Shown one piece after another: positions 1 through 6,124 of a stretch of 6,124 bases of DNA. The stretch covers positions 1 to 6,124 of the forward strand of contig CAWVTK010000117.1 in assembly GCA_963933205.1 (NCBI GenBank), given 5' to 3'. The translations under genes were made by a program, and so were the position numbers. Within the stretch, counting starts at the first letter, position 1. Each line of letters begins with the position of its first letter. The notes under the pieces were generated by a model, which saw nothing but the letters and a program-made list of their open reading frames with translations, was not told the origin of the DNA and did no database searches. Source of the stretch: UBA6772 sp963933205 (lineage in GTDB: Bacteria; Bacteroidota; Bacteroidia; Flavobacteriales; UBA7430).

Positions 1-1213
1 ACTCAAGTCGGTCTAATATACTCGAGGTAGAATTGTCTACTACAATTCTATTTTTATGTTCAAATTCCTCATAAGGAAGCTTATAATTTGTTAGCCAAAA
101 ATCTTTTGTGGATTCGTGCGTGTAAATGCGCTCGTAATCATTTTTAAAGTCAATTGCATTTGAGAAATAGGCTTCGCTAAAAGGAGCATCGGTATCGTAA
201 AAGAAAATAGTACTGTTGGTATTAATACGAATCCAGTCAGACATTTTATATTCTATTGAATAATCAAATTCGATTGTTTTAACTAGCCCATTGAGTTTAT
301 CATAGTTTACACCTATTTGTATGTGTTCATTTCCGAGCTCATGATTGGGATCTATTGATTGAAAAAAACTGTTTCTGCTGTTTGAACTCAAGTCGAATGA
401 TAAAACAGCGTCTGTTTGATAATCGTACACAATTGATCCTGAAAAGTTGTCTGAGTTTTGAGCTACTGGACTAAAGCTAATCTTTCGAAATTCAATGGCG
501 CAGTTTATACAAGATTCTATATTTAAATTGTAGTCCTTTTTTAGCTTTGTCATGGTTAAATTACCAGGCCAAATTGGTAGGCGACCCTTTTTTCTTTTGC
601 TAAAAAAATCAAACTTACTGATGATGTCTGTAGAGTTTAAACTGAAAAATTTAATTTGCTCGTTTTGCGAAAACCTACCCGTTTTAAAACGCATGTCTTC
701 TACCACCGAAGATGCTGATATTGTTGCGTTGTAAAGACCTTCTATAGATTCTATATTTACCGTGTCGTTCTGTAGGGTTGCTAGTGTAAAAAAGGCCTTA
801 GATTTATACGATGTGTTTTCTTTTCTCTTTTTTTGAATAAGGGAATACAATTTTTTATAAATGTCAAAATCTGATTCTAATGAAACTTCCATTATTTGGT
901 AGGAGGTTTTTTCTAAAAATATTCTTTTAGAACTGCTAATAAAATCACGAATCGCTAGGGTTTTAGTCTCAAAACCTATGTGAGAAACTGTTAAAGAATC
1001 CTCTAGAGCGCAGCTTAAACAGTTTAGAGAAAAAGCACCAGATGTGTTGGTAATTACACCTTCTCTGGTTGAGCTTACCACTACTGTAGCAGACGCTAAA
1101 CCCTGATTTGTTTGCATCTGTAAAACATGACCTTGAAGACTGATTTGTGAAAATAAAGGCAGGGCAGCAAAGCTTACTAATAGTAAAATTAAATAGGACT
1201 TTAAACTACGCAT
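1..1213 (-). CDS. Exported protein with carboxypeptidase-like regulatory domain, C-terminus cut by window edge
   Basis: Partial gene: 404 codons read without a stop from ATG at 1213 to the left edge. Residues 1-22 form a classic signal peptide (MRSLK, then a Leu/Ile/Val-rich core, then LFS before Gln23), so the product leaves the cytoplasm. Residues about 26-101 look like a carboxypeptidase-regulatory-like beta-sandwich (PF13715 type): a GHVLQ start, then VVVSST, then TNTSGAFSL, and a VSHIGFET strand near 76-83. In Bacteroidota this domain often opens outer-membrane or periplasmic proteins, including TonB-dependent receptors, but no plug or barrel motif is visible here. Residues about 110-404 resemble the body of uncharacterised flavobacterial proteins with this N-terminus (YKSKAFFTL near 136-144, IEGLYNATIS near 157-166). 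Two CxxC pairs occur at Cys65/Cys68 and Cys235/Cys238. A promoter lies about 80 bases upstream. No Shine-Dalgarno sequence is seen, which is usual for the phylum. The exact function is unknown; the export and N-terminal domain calls are firm. Confidence 0.85.
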   Translation of the reverse strand, partial: MRSLKSYLILLLVSFAALPLFSQISLQGHVLQMQTNQGLASATVVVSSTREGVITNTSGAFSLNCLSCALEDSLTVSHIGFETKTLAIRDFISSSKRIFLEKTSYQIMEVSLESDFDIYKKLYSLIQKKRKENTSYKSKAFFTLATLQNDTVNIESIEGLYNATISASSVVEDMRFKTGRFSQNEQIKFFSLNSTDIISKFDFFSKRKKGRLPIWPGNLTMTKLKKDYNLNIESCINCAIEFRKISFSPVAQNSDNFSGSIVYDYQTDAVLSFDLSSNSRNSFFQSIDPNHELGNEHIQIGVNYDKLNGLVKTIEFDYSIEYKMSDWIRINTNSTIFFYDTDAPFSEAYFSNAIDFKNDYERIYTHESTKDFWLTNYKLPYEEFEHKNRIVVDNSTSSILDRLE

Positions 1214-1219
1214 CCCAAG

Positions 1220-1235
1220 TTGCTTTACAAAGCAA
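1220..1235. repeat. Perfect 7-bp inverted repeat just upstream of a start codon
   Basis: TTGCTTT and AAAGCAA flank a central AC, giving a 16-bp near-perfect palindrome. It ends 7 bases before the ATG at 1213, so it lies in the leader and over the translation initiation region of the minus-strand exported protein. In RNA it could fold with 6 paired bases and a 4-base loop. It could be a weak initiation-region hairpin, a protein-binding site or chance; the sequence is clear, the role is not. Confidence 0.4.
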
Positions 1236-1292
1236 TACAAGTACAACAGAATTTGTTTTCATAATTCATGCTATTTAAATTATAGTATGAAT

Positions 1293-1323
1293 CAAATGTA
1301 AATCTATTCTACAGGACAAACAA
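1293..1323 (-). promoter_or_regulatory. Bacteroidota-type promoter for the minus-strand exported protein gene
   Basis: Read on the minus strand, TACATTTG (1300 to 1293) matches the Bacteroidota -7 consensus TAnnTTTG exactly. A TTG at 1323-1321 lies 20 bases upstream of it, close to the expected position of the -33 element. Transcription would begin a few bases beyond 1293, giving a leader of roughly 75 bases before the ATG at 1213 that contains the 1220-1235 inverted repeat. The motif match and position are seen directly; promoter activity is inferred. Confidence 0.6.
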
Positions 1324-1347
1324 TAGGTGGTATTACTCAATTGTTTG
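1317..1347. repeat. 8-bp inverted repeat between serine hydrolase end and downstream promoter
   Basis: CAAACAAT (1317-1324) and ATTGTTTG (1340-1347) are exact reverse complements separated by 15 bases. The repeat starts 15 bases after the serine hydrolase stop codon (1362-1364, minus strand), so it could be the stem of a weak transcript-end hairpin. However, the arms are AT-rich and no U-run follows. One arm covers the putative -33 TTG at 1321-1323, so an operator is an equally open reading. The repeat is real; the function is uncertain. Confidence 0.35.
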
Positions 1348-1361
1348 AATAAGACCTTTGG

Positions 1362-2516
1362 CTATTTAACAGTATCGTATTCTAGGATGATCTGACTTAC
1401 ATAGAAGTCTAAATCGCTGGTGCTGTTGTTTACATACTTTTCTCTTTTATGGCCTAGTCTTACGGCTACTAAATCGAGTGCTGGAATAACAATTACGTAC
1501 TGACCGTTTACTCCTCTCATTGCATAAACGGGGTATTTGTGCTGTGTTTCGTAAAGCCACCAAGAATAGCCGTAATGGGCTTCTAAATCTGGACTTAAAG
1601 AAGCTTCAACAAAAGAAGAATCAATCAATTGTTGGCCATTCCAGTTACCTTTGTCTAAATAAAGCTGTCCAAAGCGGGCAAAGTCTAAGGCATTGGAATT
1701 TAAGCAACAATAGGCTTTTTCTACTCCATCAACTTTATCAATCATCCAATCGGCTTGAGCTGTAGCATTTAGAGGTTTCCAAAGTTTTAGAGACAGGTAT
1801 TCGCTAAGTGATTTTCCGGTGGCACGCTCCAGAACAAGGGCCATTACTTGAGTGCTTCCACTTTGGTAGTTCCACTTTAGGCCTGGTTGTTGGCTAAAGT
1901 TTAAGCGTAACATTAGCTCGTTTAGGTTTTTTGTAAAATAGGCTTCGGCTGTAACTCCAAATGGATTGTAGTAATCTTCCTGCCAATCCAAACCAGCGCT
2001 CATGGTTATTAAGTGCTTAAGGCTTACGTCGGCGTTAAAGTGCTCTCCTGGTCGATTAAATTCGGGAATAAAGTCAATTACCTTCTGATTTATATTTTTA
2101 ATATACCCCTCTTGAATAGCAACACCAATAAGCATTCCTACTACAGATTTGGCCATAGAAAACGAATTAGTTCTTGAGTTTTTAGAGCCAATTCCCCAAT
2201 AGGTTTCGCTGCGAATACTGTCGTGTTGAATAACGGCAAAAGCAATAGACTTGTTCTGTTCTAATCGAGCCCTTAAAACTGAGTTAAGTGGCTTTGTATT
2301 ATAGGTAGACGCCTCGGGCCATGGCACACGTACTCCTGTATCTACAAGTCTGTTTTCAAAATACTTTGAATCTTGGATAGTAGCAGTATTGTGCCCTTTT
2401 AAGTACCCTATTTTAAGTGCTTTATAAACATAGGTTTTACCGCTTATTAAAATATAGGCGTTTACTAAAATGAAGCAAAAAATAAAGACTTGAATACAAA
2501 ATTTAAATACTCTCAT
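1362..2516 (-). CDS. Exported serine hydrolase, beta-lactamase / 6-aminohexanoate-dimer hydrolase fold
   Basis: Complete 384-residue protein with the penicillin-binding-protein/class C beta-lactamase fold (PF00144 type). A basic start (MRVFK) and hydrophobic segment at about 6-25 indicate a signal peptide or membrane anchor; no lipobox is seen, so the product acts outside the cytoplasm. The catalytic SxxK motif is Ser120-Met-Ala-Lys123, inside FSMAKS. SAGLDW (173-178) is the usual 'MSAGLxW' segment. The second motif is Tyr217-Gln-Ser219, that is YxS instead of the YxN of true class C beta-lactamases. The third motif region is GVNGQ (335-339) followed by a hydrophobic strand, not KTG. These variants fit the esterase/amidase branch (NylB-like) and argue against antibiotic resistance. 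The substrate is unknown. The gene starts 81 bases after asd on the same strand with no clear promoter between, so it may share the asd transcript. ATG at 2516 is preferred because it includes the whole export signal. Confidence 0.9.
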   Translation of the reverse strand: MRVFKFCIQVFIFCFILVNAYILISGKTYVYKALKIGYLKGHNTATIQDSKYFENRLVDTGVRVPWPEASTYNTKPLNSVLRARLEQNKSIAFAVIQHDSIRSETYWGIGSKNSRTNSFSMAKSVVGMLIGVAIQEGYIKNINQKVIDFIPEFNRPGEHFNADVSLKHLITMSAGLDWQEDYYNPFGVTAEAYFTKNLNELMLRLNFSQQPGLKWNYQSGSTQVMALVLERATGKSLSEYLSLKLWKPLNATAQADWMIDKVDGVEKAYCCLNSNALDFARFGQLYLDKGNWNGQQLIDSSFVEASLSPDLEAHYGYSWWLYETQHKYPVYAMRGVNGQYVIVIPALDLVAVRLGHKREKYVNNSTSDLDFYVSQIILEYDTVK

Positions 2517-2597
2517 GGTAACTAATTATTTATATTAAACTGAAATTAATTGAAGGATTCGGCAATGCAAGAACTTGTTTATAACAACAAATTACAG

Positions 2598-3587
2598 CTA
2601 CAGAAATCCTTTTAGCAAAAGTTGTTCTGCTATTTGAATTGTATTGGTTGCAGCTCCTTTTCGTAAATTATCCGATACAACCCACATATTTAATGTGTTT
2701 TTATAGGATTCGTCTCGCCGCAATCTGCCTACATAAACAGCGTCTTTGCCAGCGGCATATTTTGGCATTGGGTAGGTATTCATTTCTGTATTGTCTTGCA
2801 AAACTAAGCCCTCGGACTCGTGTATTGTTTTACGAACCGTACTAAGATCAAAATCCTTTTTAAAAGTAACATTAATACTCTCGGAATGACCACCCATTAC
2901 AGGAACTCGAACTGCGGTAGCAGTAATACCTATGCTTTTATCGCCAATAATTTTGCGTGTTTCGTGCACCAGCTTCATCTCCTCTTTGGTGTAGCCTGTA
3001 GTCGTAAAATCATCGCAATGTGGTAAACAGTTTCTATAAATTGGATACGGATAAGCCATAGCACCTGTTTTATGCTGCTCCTCATTTTCTAATTGTTGCA
3101 TGGCTTTAACTCCAGTACCGGTAATAGATTGGTAGGTAGAAACAATAATACGCTCTAAACCATACAACTGGTGTAAAGGATTTAAAGCTAAAACCATTTG
3201 GATGGTTGAACAGTTTGGATTGGCAATAATTTTATCGTCAATGGTTAATGCAGACGCATTAATTTCGGGTACAATTAATTTGTGCTTTTCTTTCATTCTC
3301 CAAGCAGATGAGTTGTCGATAACAGTAGTACCAATAGCGGCAAATTTTGGCGCCCATTCTAAGGAGCACTCAGAGCCAGCAGAAAAAAGAGCTAAATCGG
3401 GTTTTTTGGAAATAGCTTGTTCTAGACTTTGAACTGTGTAATCCGTTGCTTGCCAACAAATTGTTTGCCCAATAGACTTTATTGAAGCTACAGGTATTAG
3501 TTCTGTAACTGGAAATTTACGTTCCGCTAGGACTTTTAACATAACAGCACCCACCATTCCTGTGGCACCTACAACAGCTACTTTCAT
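2598..3587 (-). CDS. asd: Aspartate-semialdehyde dehydrogenase
   Basis: Complete 329-residue cytoplasmic enzyme. It reduces L-aspartyl-4-phosphate with NADPH to L-aspartate-4-semialdehyde, the branch point to diaminopimelate/lysine, threonine and methionine. Visible motifs in order: the nucleotide-binding loop GATGMVG (7-13), FSAGSE (68-73), DNSSAWRM (91-98, with substrate-binding Arg97), NPNCST (123-128) with catalytic Cys126, STYQSITGTG (150-159, Gln153), an acidic/basic helix with Lys205, and RVPVMGGH (227-234) with Arg227 and the general acid/base His234. All expected active-site residues are present. At 329 residues it belongs to the shorter type; the part between the catalytic Cys and His is compact compared with my recollection of the Streptococcus enzyme. 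ATG at 3587 directly precedes the Rossmann strand MKVAVVG, leaving no room for another start. It is divergent from the 3671 gene and is probably followed in the same transcript by the serine hydrolase. Confidence 0.97.
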   Translation of the reverse strand: MKVAVVGATGMVGAVMLKVLAERKFPVTELIPVASIKSIGQTICWQATDYTVQSLEQAISKKPDLALFSAGSECSLEWAPKFAAIGTTVIDNSSAWRMKEKHKLIVPEINASALTIDDKIIANPNCSTIQMVLALNPLHQLYGLERIIVSTYQSITGTGVKAMQQLENEEQHKTGAMAYPYPIYRNCLPHCDDFTTTGYTKEEMKLVHETRKIIGDKSIGITATAVRVPVMGGHSESINVTFKKDFDLSTVRKTIHESEGLVLQDNTEMNTYPMPKYAAGKDAVYVGRLRRDESYKNTLNMWVVSDNLRKGAATNTIQIAEQLLLKGFL

Positions 3588-3604
3588 ACTAAAAAATTAA
3601 AGCA

Positions 3605-3612
3605 CAAATATA
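3605..3612 (-). promoter_or_regulatory. Putative -7 promoter box for asd
   Basis: On the minus strand TATATTTG matches the Bacteroidota -7 consensus TAnnTTTG exactly and ends 17 bases before the asd ATG, which would give a very short leader. No TTG is present at the expected -33 distance upstream, so support rests on the -7 match and its location only; in AT-rich intergenic DNA such a match can be accidental. Confidence 0.4.
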
Positions 3613-3630
3613 GCACATATCTATATGCTA
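3611..3630. repeat. Imperfect 20-bp palindrome in the divergent spacer
   Basis: TAGCA (3611-3615) and TGCTA (3626-3630) are perfect inverted arms, with ATA (3617-3619) and TAT (3622-3624) also pairing inside; 8 of 10 base pairs are symmetric. It sits in the middle of the 83-base spacer between asd and the 3671 gene and touches the upstream edge of the asd -7-like box. That is where a repressor controlling both directions could bind, but no regulator is present in this window and the AT-rich core makes chance symmetry plausible. Confidence 0.3.
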
Positions 3631-3670
3631 TGTTTTTGTATCTTATTAGAATTAATATAATAATACAATT

Positions 3671-6124
3671 ATGAAATACATCGCACTAATTTTTATGTGC
3701 CATACACTGGCTGTAGCACAAATTTCTGATGATTTTTCTGATGGCAACTTTAGTCAAAACCCGCAGTGGTTTGGAGACAGTTCTCATTACGAAATAGACA
3801 CTTTAATGCGTTTACACCTTAATGCTCCAGCTCAAACAACTCATTCGTCTTTAAGTTTAGCTAGTAACCTGCTAGAAAACACCCTTTGGGAAATGTCCTT
3901 AAAAATGGAGTTTAATCCCTCATCCTCAAATTACTTTGACTGGTATATACTGGCCAATGACAGTGTTATTGAAACTTCTGAAAACGCTTACTTTATTAGA
4001 GTTGGCGGATCAAATGATGAAATAACTCTTTACAAGCGCGAAGAAGAAATCAACAGTAAAGTAATTACCAGTACTACCGGTATAGTAAATAGTAACCCTG
4101 TAGAAATTCGCTTAAAAGCCGAAAGAAAACTAGGGGGCTTGTTTTCGATTTGGGTAGATATATTAGACGGAAATGAATGGGAGTTACTCGGAACGTACGC
4201 GGATTCTGCAGAAATAAACAGCTGGTATTCCGGCGTAAACTGCACCTATACCTCAACAAGAAGTACCTTGTTTTATTTTGATGATTTTAGTATTAACGGA
4301 AGTCCTTTTATAGACAGTATAGCGCCAGAACTAATTTCTTCTGAAATTATGAACACCGAAACAATTCTATTAGCCTTTAATAGTGATGAGTTTTTAGAGC
4401 TGTCGAATTCTCAGTTTAGAATTCTTCCTTCCGAAGCTAATCCCTTAAATATTACTAAAAACGAAAACATTATTTACCTAAACTTTGAAAACGATCTTCC
4501 TATAAACAATCCGTTTTCTTTAGAAATTAGCTCCATTTATGATACCGCTGGAAATTATATGAACGACACAGTTCTGGATTTTTACCTACAAAAACATCAG
4601 GCATTTGATCTTATTGTAAACGAAATTATGATAGATCCAGAACCTCAAGTTCAATTAGAAGATGTAGAATACATTGAACTATACAATAGGGCTAACTACC
4701 CAATAAAATTAGAAAATTGGCTCTTGGTAATTGATGAAAAAGAATACAGCCTAGATTCTATAAGGATTCCAGAAAACGACTATTTAATTCTCTATAATAA
4801 ATTAGAAGCATCATTCGAGAACTTATCGAGCGTATACATTCCTTTTACGAGTTTAAATAATACCGCGGGTTACCTTGGCTTGTTCGATCAAAACAACAAG
4901 GTTATTCACGAGCTTCAATACCATAAAAGCTGGTATCAAAATGTAAACAAAGAAAATGGAGGCTGGTCTTTGGAAATGATAGACGACTCCAATTATTGCT
5001 TAGGAAATAACAATTGGAGTGCCTGCGAAAACAATAGGGGAGGAAGCCCGGGAATTGAGAACAGTATTGTGCAAGACAATCCTGATACCACAGCACCTTT
5101 CCTAGAAAACATCTTAATTTCAGAAGAGGATGAGATTGAACTCTTGTGGTCGGAAAACCTCTACGACTCTAGCCTTTATTATTTCAATTCCTACGTGTTT
5201 ACAAATGGAATCAGTCCGCAAAGTATTCATCATTTTATGGACAAAACGAGCATACAATTTTTTGACGATTTACAGATAAACAAAATATACACCATACAAA
5301 TGCCTACTATTAAAGACTGTAATGGTAATGTTGGTTCTTTAGAACAGGAATTTGTTTTGGGAGTTTGGCCAAAAGTAGATGAACTCGTACTAAACGAAAT
5401 TCTCTTTAATCCAAAACCCACAGGATTCGACTATGTAGAACTGTACAACAAGTCTGCTCAGTATATCGACATATCAAAACTCTTAATTGGAAATTACGAC
5501 ACGCTTCTTGAATCTATAGTTAACACGGAGATTATAAGTACAAACAGACAGGTAATTCCTCCAGAAAGTTACTTTGTTCTTTGTGAAGACACCACATGGC
5601 TCGGACTTAATTATCTAAGAAACTCTAAAGCTATATACATTGAAGTAGATCAACTTCCAAGTTTTCCAAACCAAGAAGGGCAGGTTGCCCTTAGCGATTT
5701 AGCATATGAGCTCATCGATAAAATTAAGTACACAGAAGAGCAGCATTTTCCTTTGCTAGACTCTTTTGATGGCGTTGCTTTAGAGCGCTTAAACCCTTTG
5801 AGTACCAAATGGTTTTCGGCAGCCTCTAAAGACAATTATGGCACACCTGGAAGAATGAATTCTCAATTTACATACGAGCTAAGCTCAAAGGGGAACTTAA
5901 CGACAACACCCGAAGTATTTAGTCCAGACAATGACGGTTATAAAGATTTTACCTTGGTGAGGCTAGAACTCACAAAAGCTGCTAAAACTAGTATACACAT
6001 TTACAATAAAAAAGGAATAAACGTAAAAACAATTTGCGCGAAAGAACTTGTAACTAAAAATGCAGAATGGATCTGGAACGGACTGGGAGAAGAGGAATTA
6101 AGATTGCCCATTGGCATCTATATT
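3671..6124 (+). CDS. Large secreted surface protein with two lamin-tail domains and a gliding/FlgD-like C-terminal domain, 3' end cut
   Basis: Partial gene: 818 codons without a stop from ATG at 3671 to the right edge. Residues 1-16 are a short signal peptide (MKYIA..., cleavage after AVA before Gln17). Residues about 19-212 (DDFSDGNF start, YFDDFSI end) look like a concanavalin-A/LamG-type beta-sandwich. Residues 215-312 resemble an SbsA-type bacterial Ig-like domain (DSIAPELISSE start, YDTAGN near the end). Residues 314-465 form a lamin-tail domain with VNEIMIDPEP (316-325) and EYIELYN (333-339). A second Ig-like domain (about 473-568) and a second lamin-tail domain (about 572-731; LNEILFNPKP, YVELYN at 588-593) follow. 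From 748 a C-terminal domain begins with FSPDNDGYKDF (750-760), the motif of CHU_C/FlgD-Ig-like domains of secreted Bacteroidota proteins. No catalytic motif is evident, so adhesion or surface structure is the likely role. By family resemblance only a few dozen residues should be missing. Export by type IX secretion is inferred from phylum and domain type, not proven. It is divergent from asd. Confidence 0.88.
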   Translation, partial: MKYIALIFMCHTLAVAQISDDFSDGNFSQNPQWFGDSSHYEIDTLMRLHLNAPAQTTHSSLSLASNLLENTLWEMSLKMEFNPSSSNYFDWYILANDSVIETSENAYFIRVGGSNDEITLYKREEEINSKVITSTTGIVNSNPVEIRLKAERKLGGLFSIWVDILDGNEWELLGTYADSAEINSWYSGVNCTYTSTRSTLFYFDDFSINGSPFIDSIAPELISSEIMNTETILLAFNSDEFLELSNSQFRILPSEANPLNITKNENIIYLNFENDLPINNPFSLEISSIYDTAGNYMNDTVLDFYLQKHQAFDLIVNEIMIDPEPQVQLEDVEYIELYNRANYPIKLENWLLVIDEKEYSLDSIRIPENDYLILYNKLEASFENLSSVYIPFTSLNNTAGYLGLFDQNNKVIHELQYHKSWYQNVNKENGGWSLEMIDDSNYCLGNNNWSACENNRGGSPGIENSIVQDNPDTTAPFLENILISEEDEIELLWSENLYDSSLYYFNSYVFTNGISPQSIHHFMDKTSIQFFDDLQINKIYTIQMPTIKDCNGNVGSLEQEFVLGVWPKVDELVLNEILFNPKPTGFDYVELYNKSAQYIDISKLLIGNYDTLLESIVNTEIISTNRQVIPPESYFVLCEDTTWLGLNYLRNSKAIYIEVDQLPSFPNQEGQVALSDLAYELIDKIKYTEEQHFPLLDSFDGVALERLNPLSTKWFSAASKDNYGTPGRMNSQFTYELSSKGNLTTTPEVFSPDNDGYKDFTLVRLELTKAAKTSIHIYNKKGINVKTICAKELVTKNAEWIWNGLGEEELRLPIGIYI
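4313..5863 (+). repeat. Two-fold internal repeat: Ig-like plus lamin-tail module
   Basis: Within the 3671 protein, residues 215-465 and 473-731 share the same plan. Each begins with an aspartate-led 'D[ST]xAP' linker (DSIAP, DTTAP) and an Ig-like domain of roughly 95 residues, followed by a lamin-tail domain. Paired landmarks are VNEIMIDPEP with LNEILFNPKP, EYIELYNRA with DYVELYNKS, IPENDYLILY with IPPESYFVLC, a closing 'W(F)SA' segment (NNWSAC, KWFSAA), and GGSPGIENS with YGTPGRMNS. The copies are clearly diverged at protein level, so this is an old module duplication and not a recent DNA repeat. Confidence 0.7.

Noticed and set aside
552..734. 60-codon plus-strand open frame
   Set aside because: Lies wholly inside and antisense to the exported protein gene, which has a signal peptide and a recognisable domain; the translation shows no family features.
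1520..1765. 81-codon plus-strand open frame
   Set aside because: Antisense to the conserved C-terminal half of the serine hydrolase; no recognisable protein features.
1362..2516. Beta-lactamase antibiotic resistance gene
   Set aside because: SxxK is present but the YxN and KTG-type motifs of real beta-lactamases are replaced by YxS and GVNGQ, pointing to an esterase/amidase-like hydrolase.
2517..2597. Possible separate promoter for the serine hydrolase (TAATTTG near 2587-2593 on the minus strand)
   Set aside because: It has one base too few between TA and TTTG, and it sits only a few bases past the asd stop with no paired -33 element.
2639..3432. Three plus-strand open frames (2639-2845, 2820-3026, 3202-3432)
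   Set aside because: All antisense to the strongly conserved asd gene; their translations look like by-products of the real coding strand.
3629..3636. TATGTTTT as a plus-strand -7 box for the surface protein gene
   Set aside because: Differs from TAnnTTTG at the conserved last G and has no TTG at the expected -33 distance, so it is too weak to call.
4030..5835. Minus-strand open frames of 61-71 codons (4030-4245, 4074-4259, 4902-5096, 5230-5421, 5650-5835)
   Set aside because: All antisense to the long continuous plus-strand surface protein frame with coherent domains; no family features of their own.
3671..6124. Secreted nuclease, since lamin-tail domains often accompany nucleases in bacteria
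   Set aside because: No nuclease motif or domain is visible in the 818 residues; all regions read as beta-sandwich binding or structural domains.

Overview
The window is AT-rich, gene-dense bacterial DNA that looks like a Bacteroidota chromosome, most likely a Flavobacteriales-type lineage. The evidence is a carboxypeptidase-regulatory-domain exported protein, a long modular lamin-tail surface protein ending in a gliding/FlgD-like domain, promoter-like TAnnTTTG boxes instead of the E. coli-type -10, and start codons with no Shine-Dalgarno sequence. The genus cannot be told from this piece.

Layout: positions 1-1213 (minus) hold the N-terminal 404 residues of an exported protein with a carboxypeptidase-like regulatory domain; its C-terminus lies beyond the left edge. 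A 148-base gap (1214-1361) contains a good Bacteroidota-type promoter for that gene and two inverted repeats. Positions 1362-2516 (minus) encode a 384-residue exported or membrane-anchored serine hydrolase of the beta-lactamase/6-aminohexanoate-dimer-hydrolase fold. After an 81-base gap, 2598-3587 (minus) encode a complete aspartate-semialdehyde dehydrogenase (asd). The 83-base divergent spacer 3588-3670 holds a -7-like box for asd and an imperfect palindrome. Positions 3671-6124 (plus) encode the first 818 residues of a large secreted surface protein, open at the right edge, with a doubled Ig-like plus lamin-tail unit.

Working together: asd is housekeeping amino-acid and cell-wall precursor metabolism, and the serine hydrolase may be read from the same transcript because no convincing promoter separates them. 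The two edge genes encode envelope or secreted proteins with no evident pathway link to asd. Both edge genes are long and open to the window boundary. I see no RNA gene, mobile element, CRISPR array or phage gene, and nothing that amounts to a new defence or mobile system. The most interesting structure is the two-unit architecture of the 3671-6124 protein. There is no gene-free stretch longer than 300 bases.
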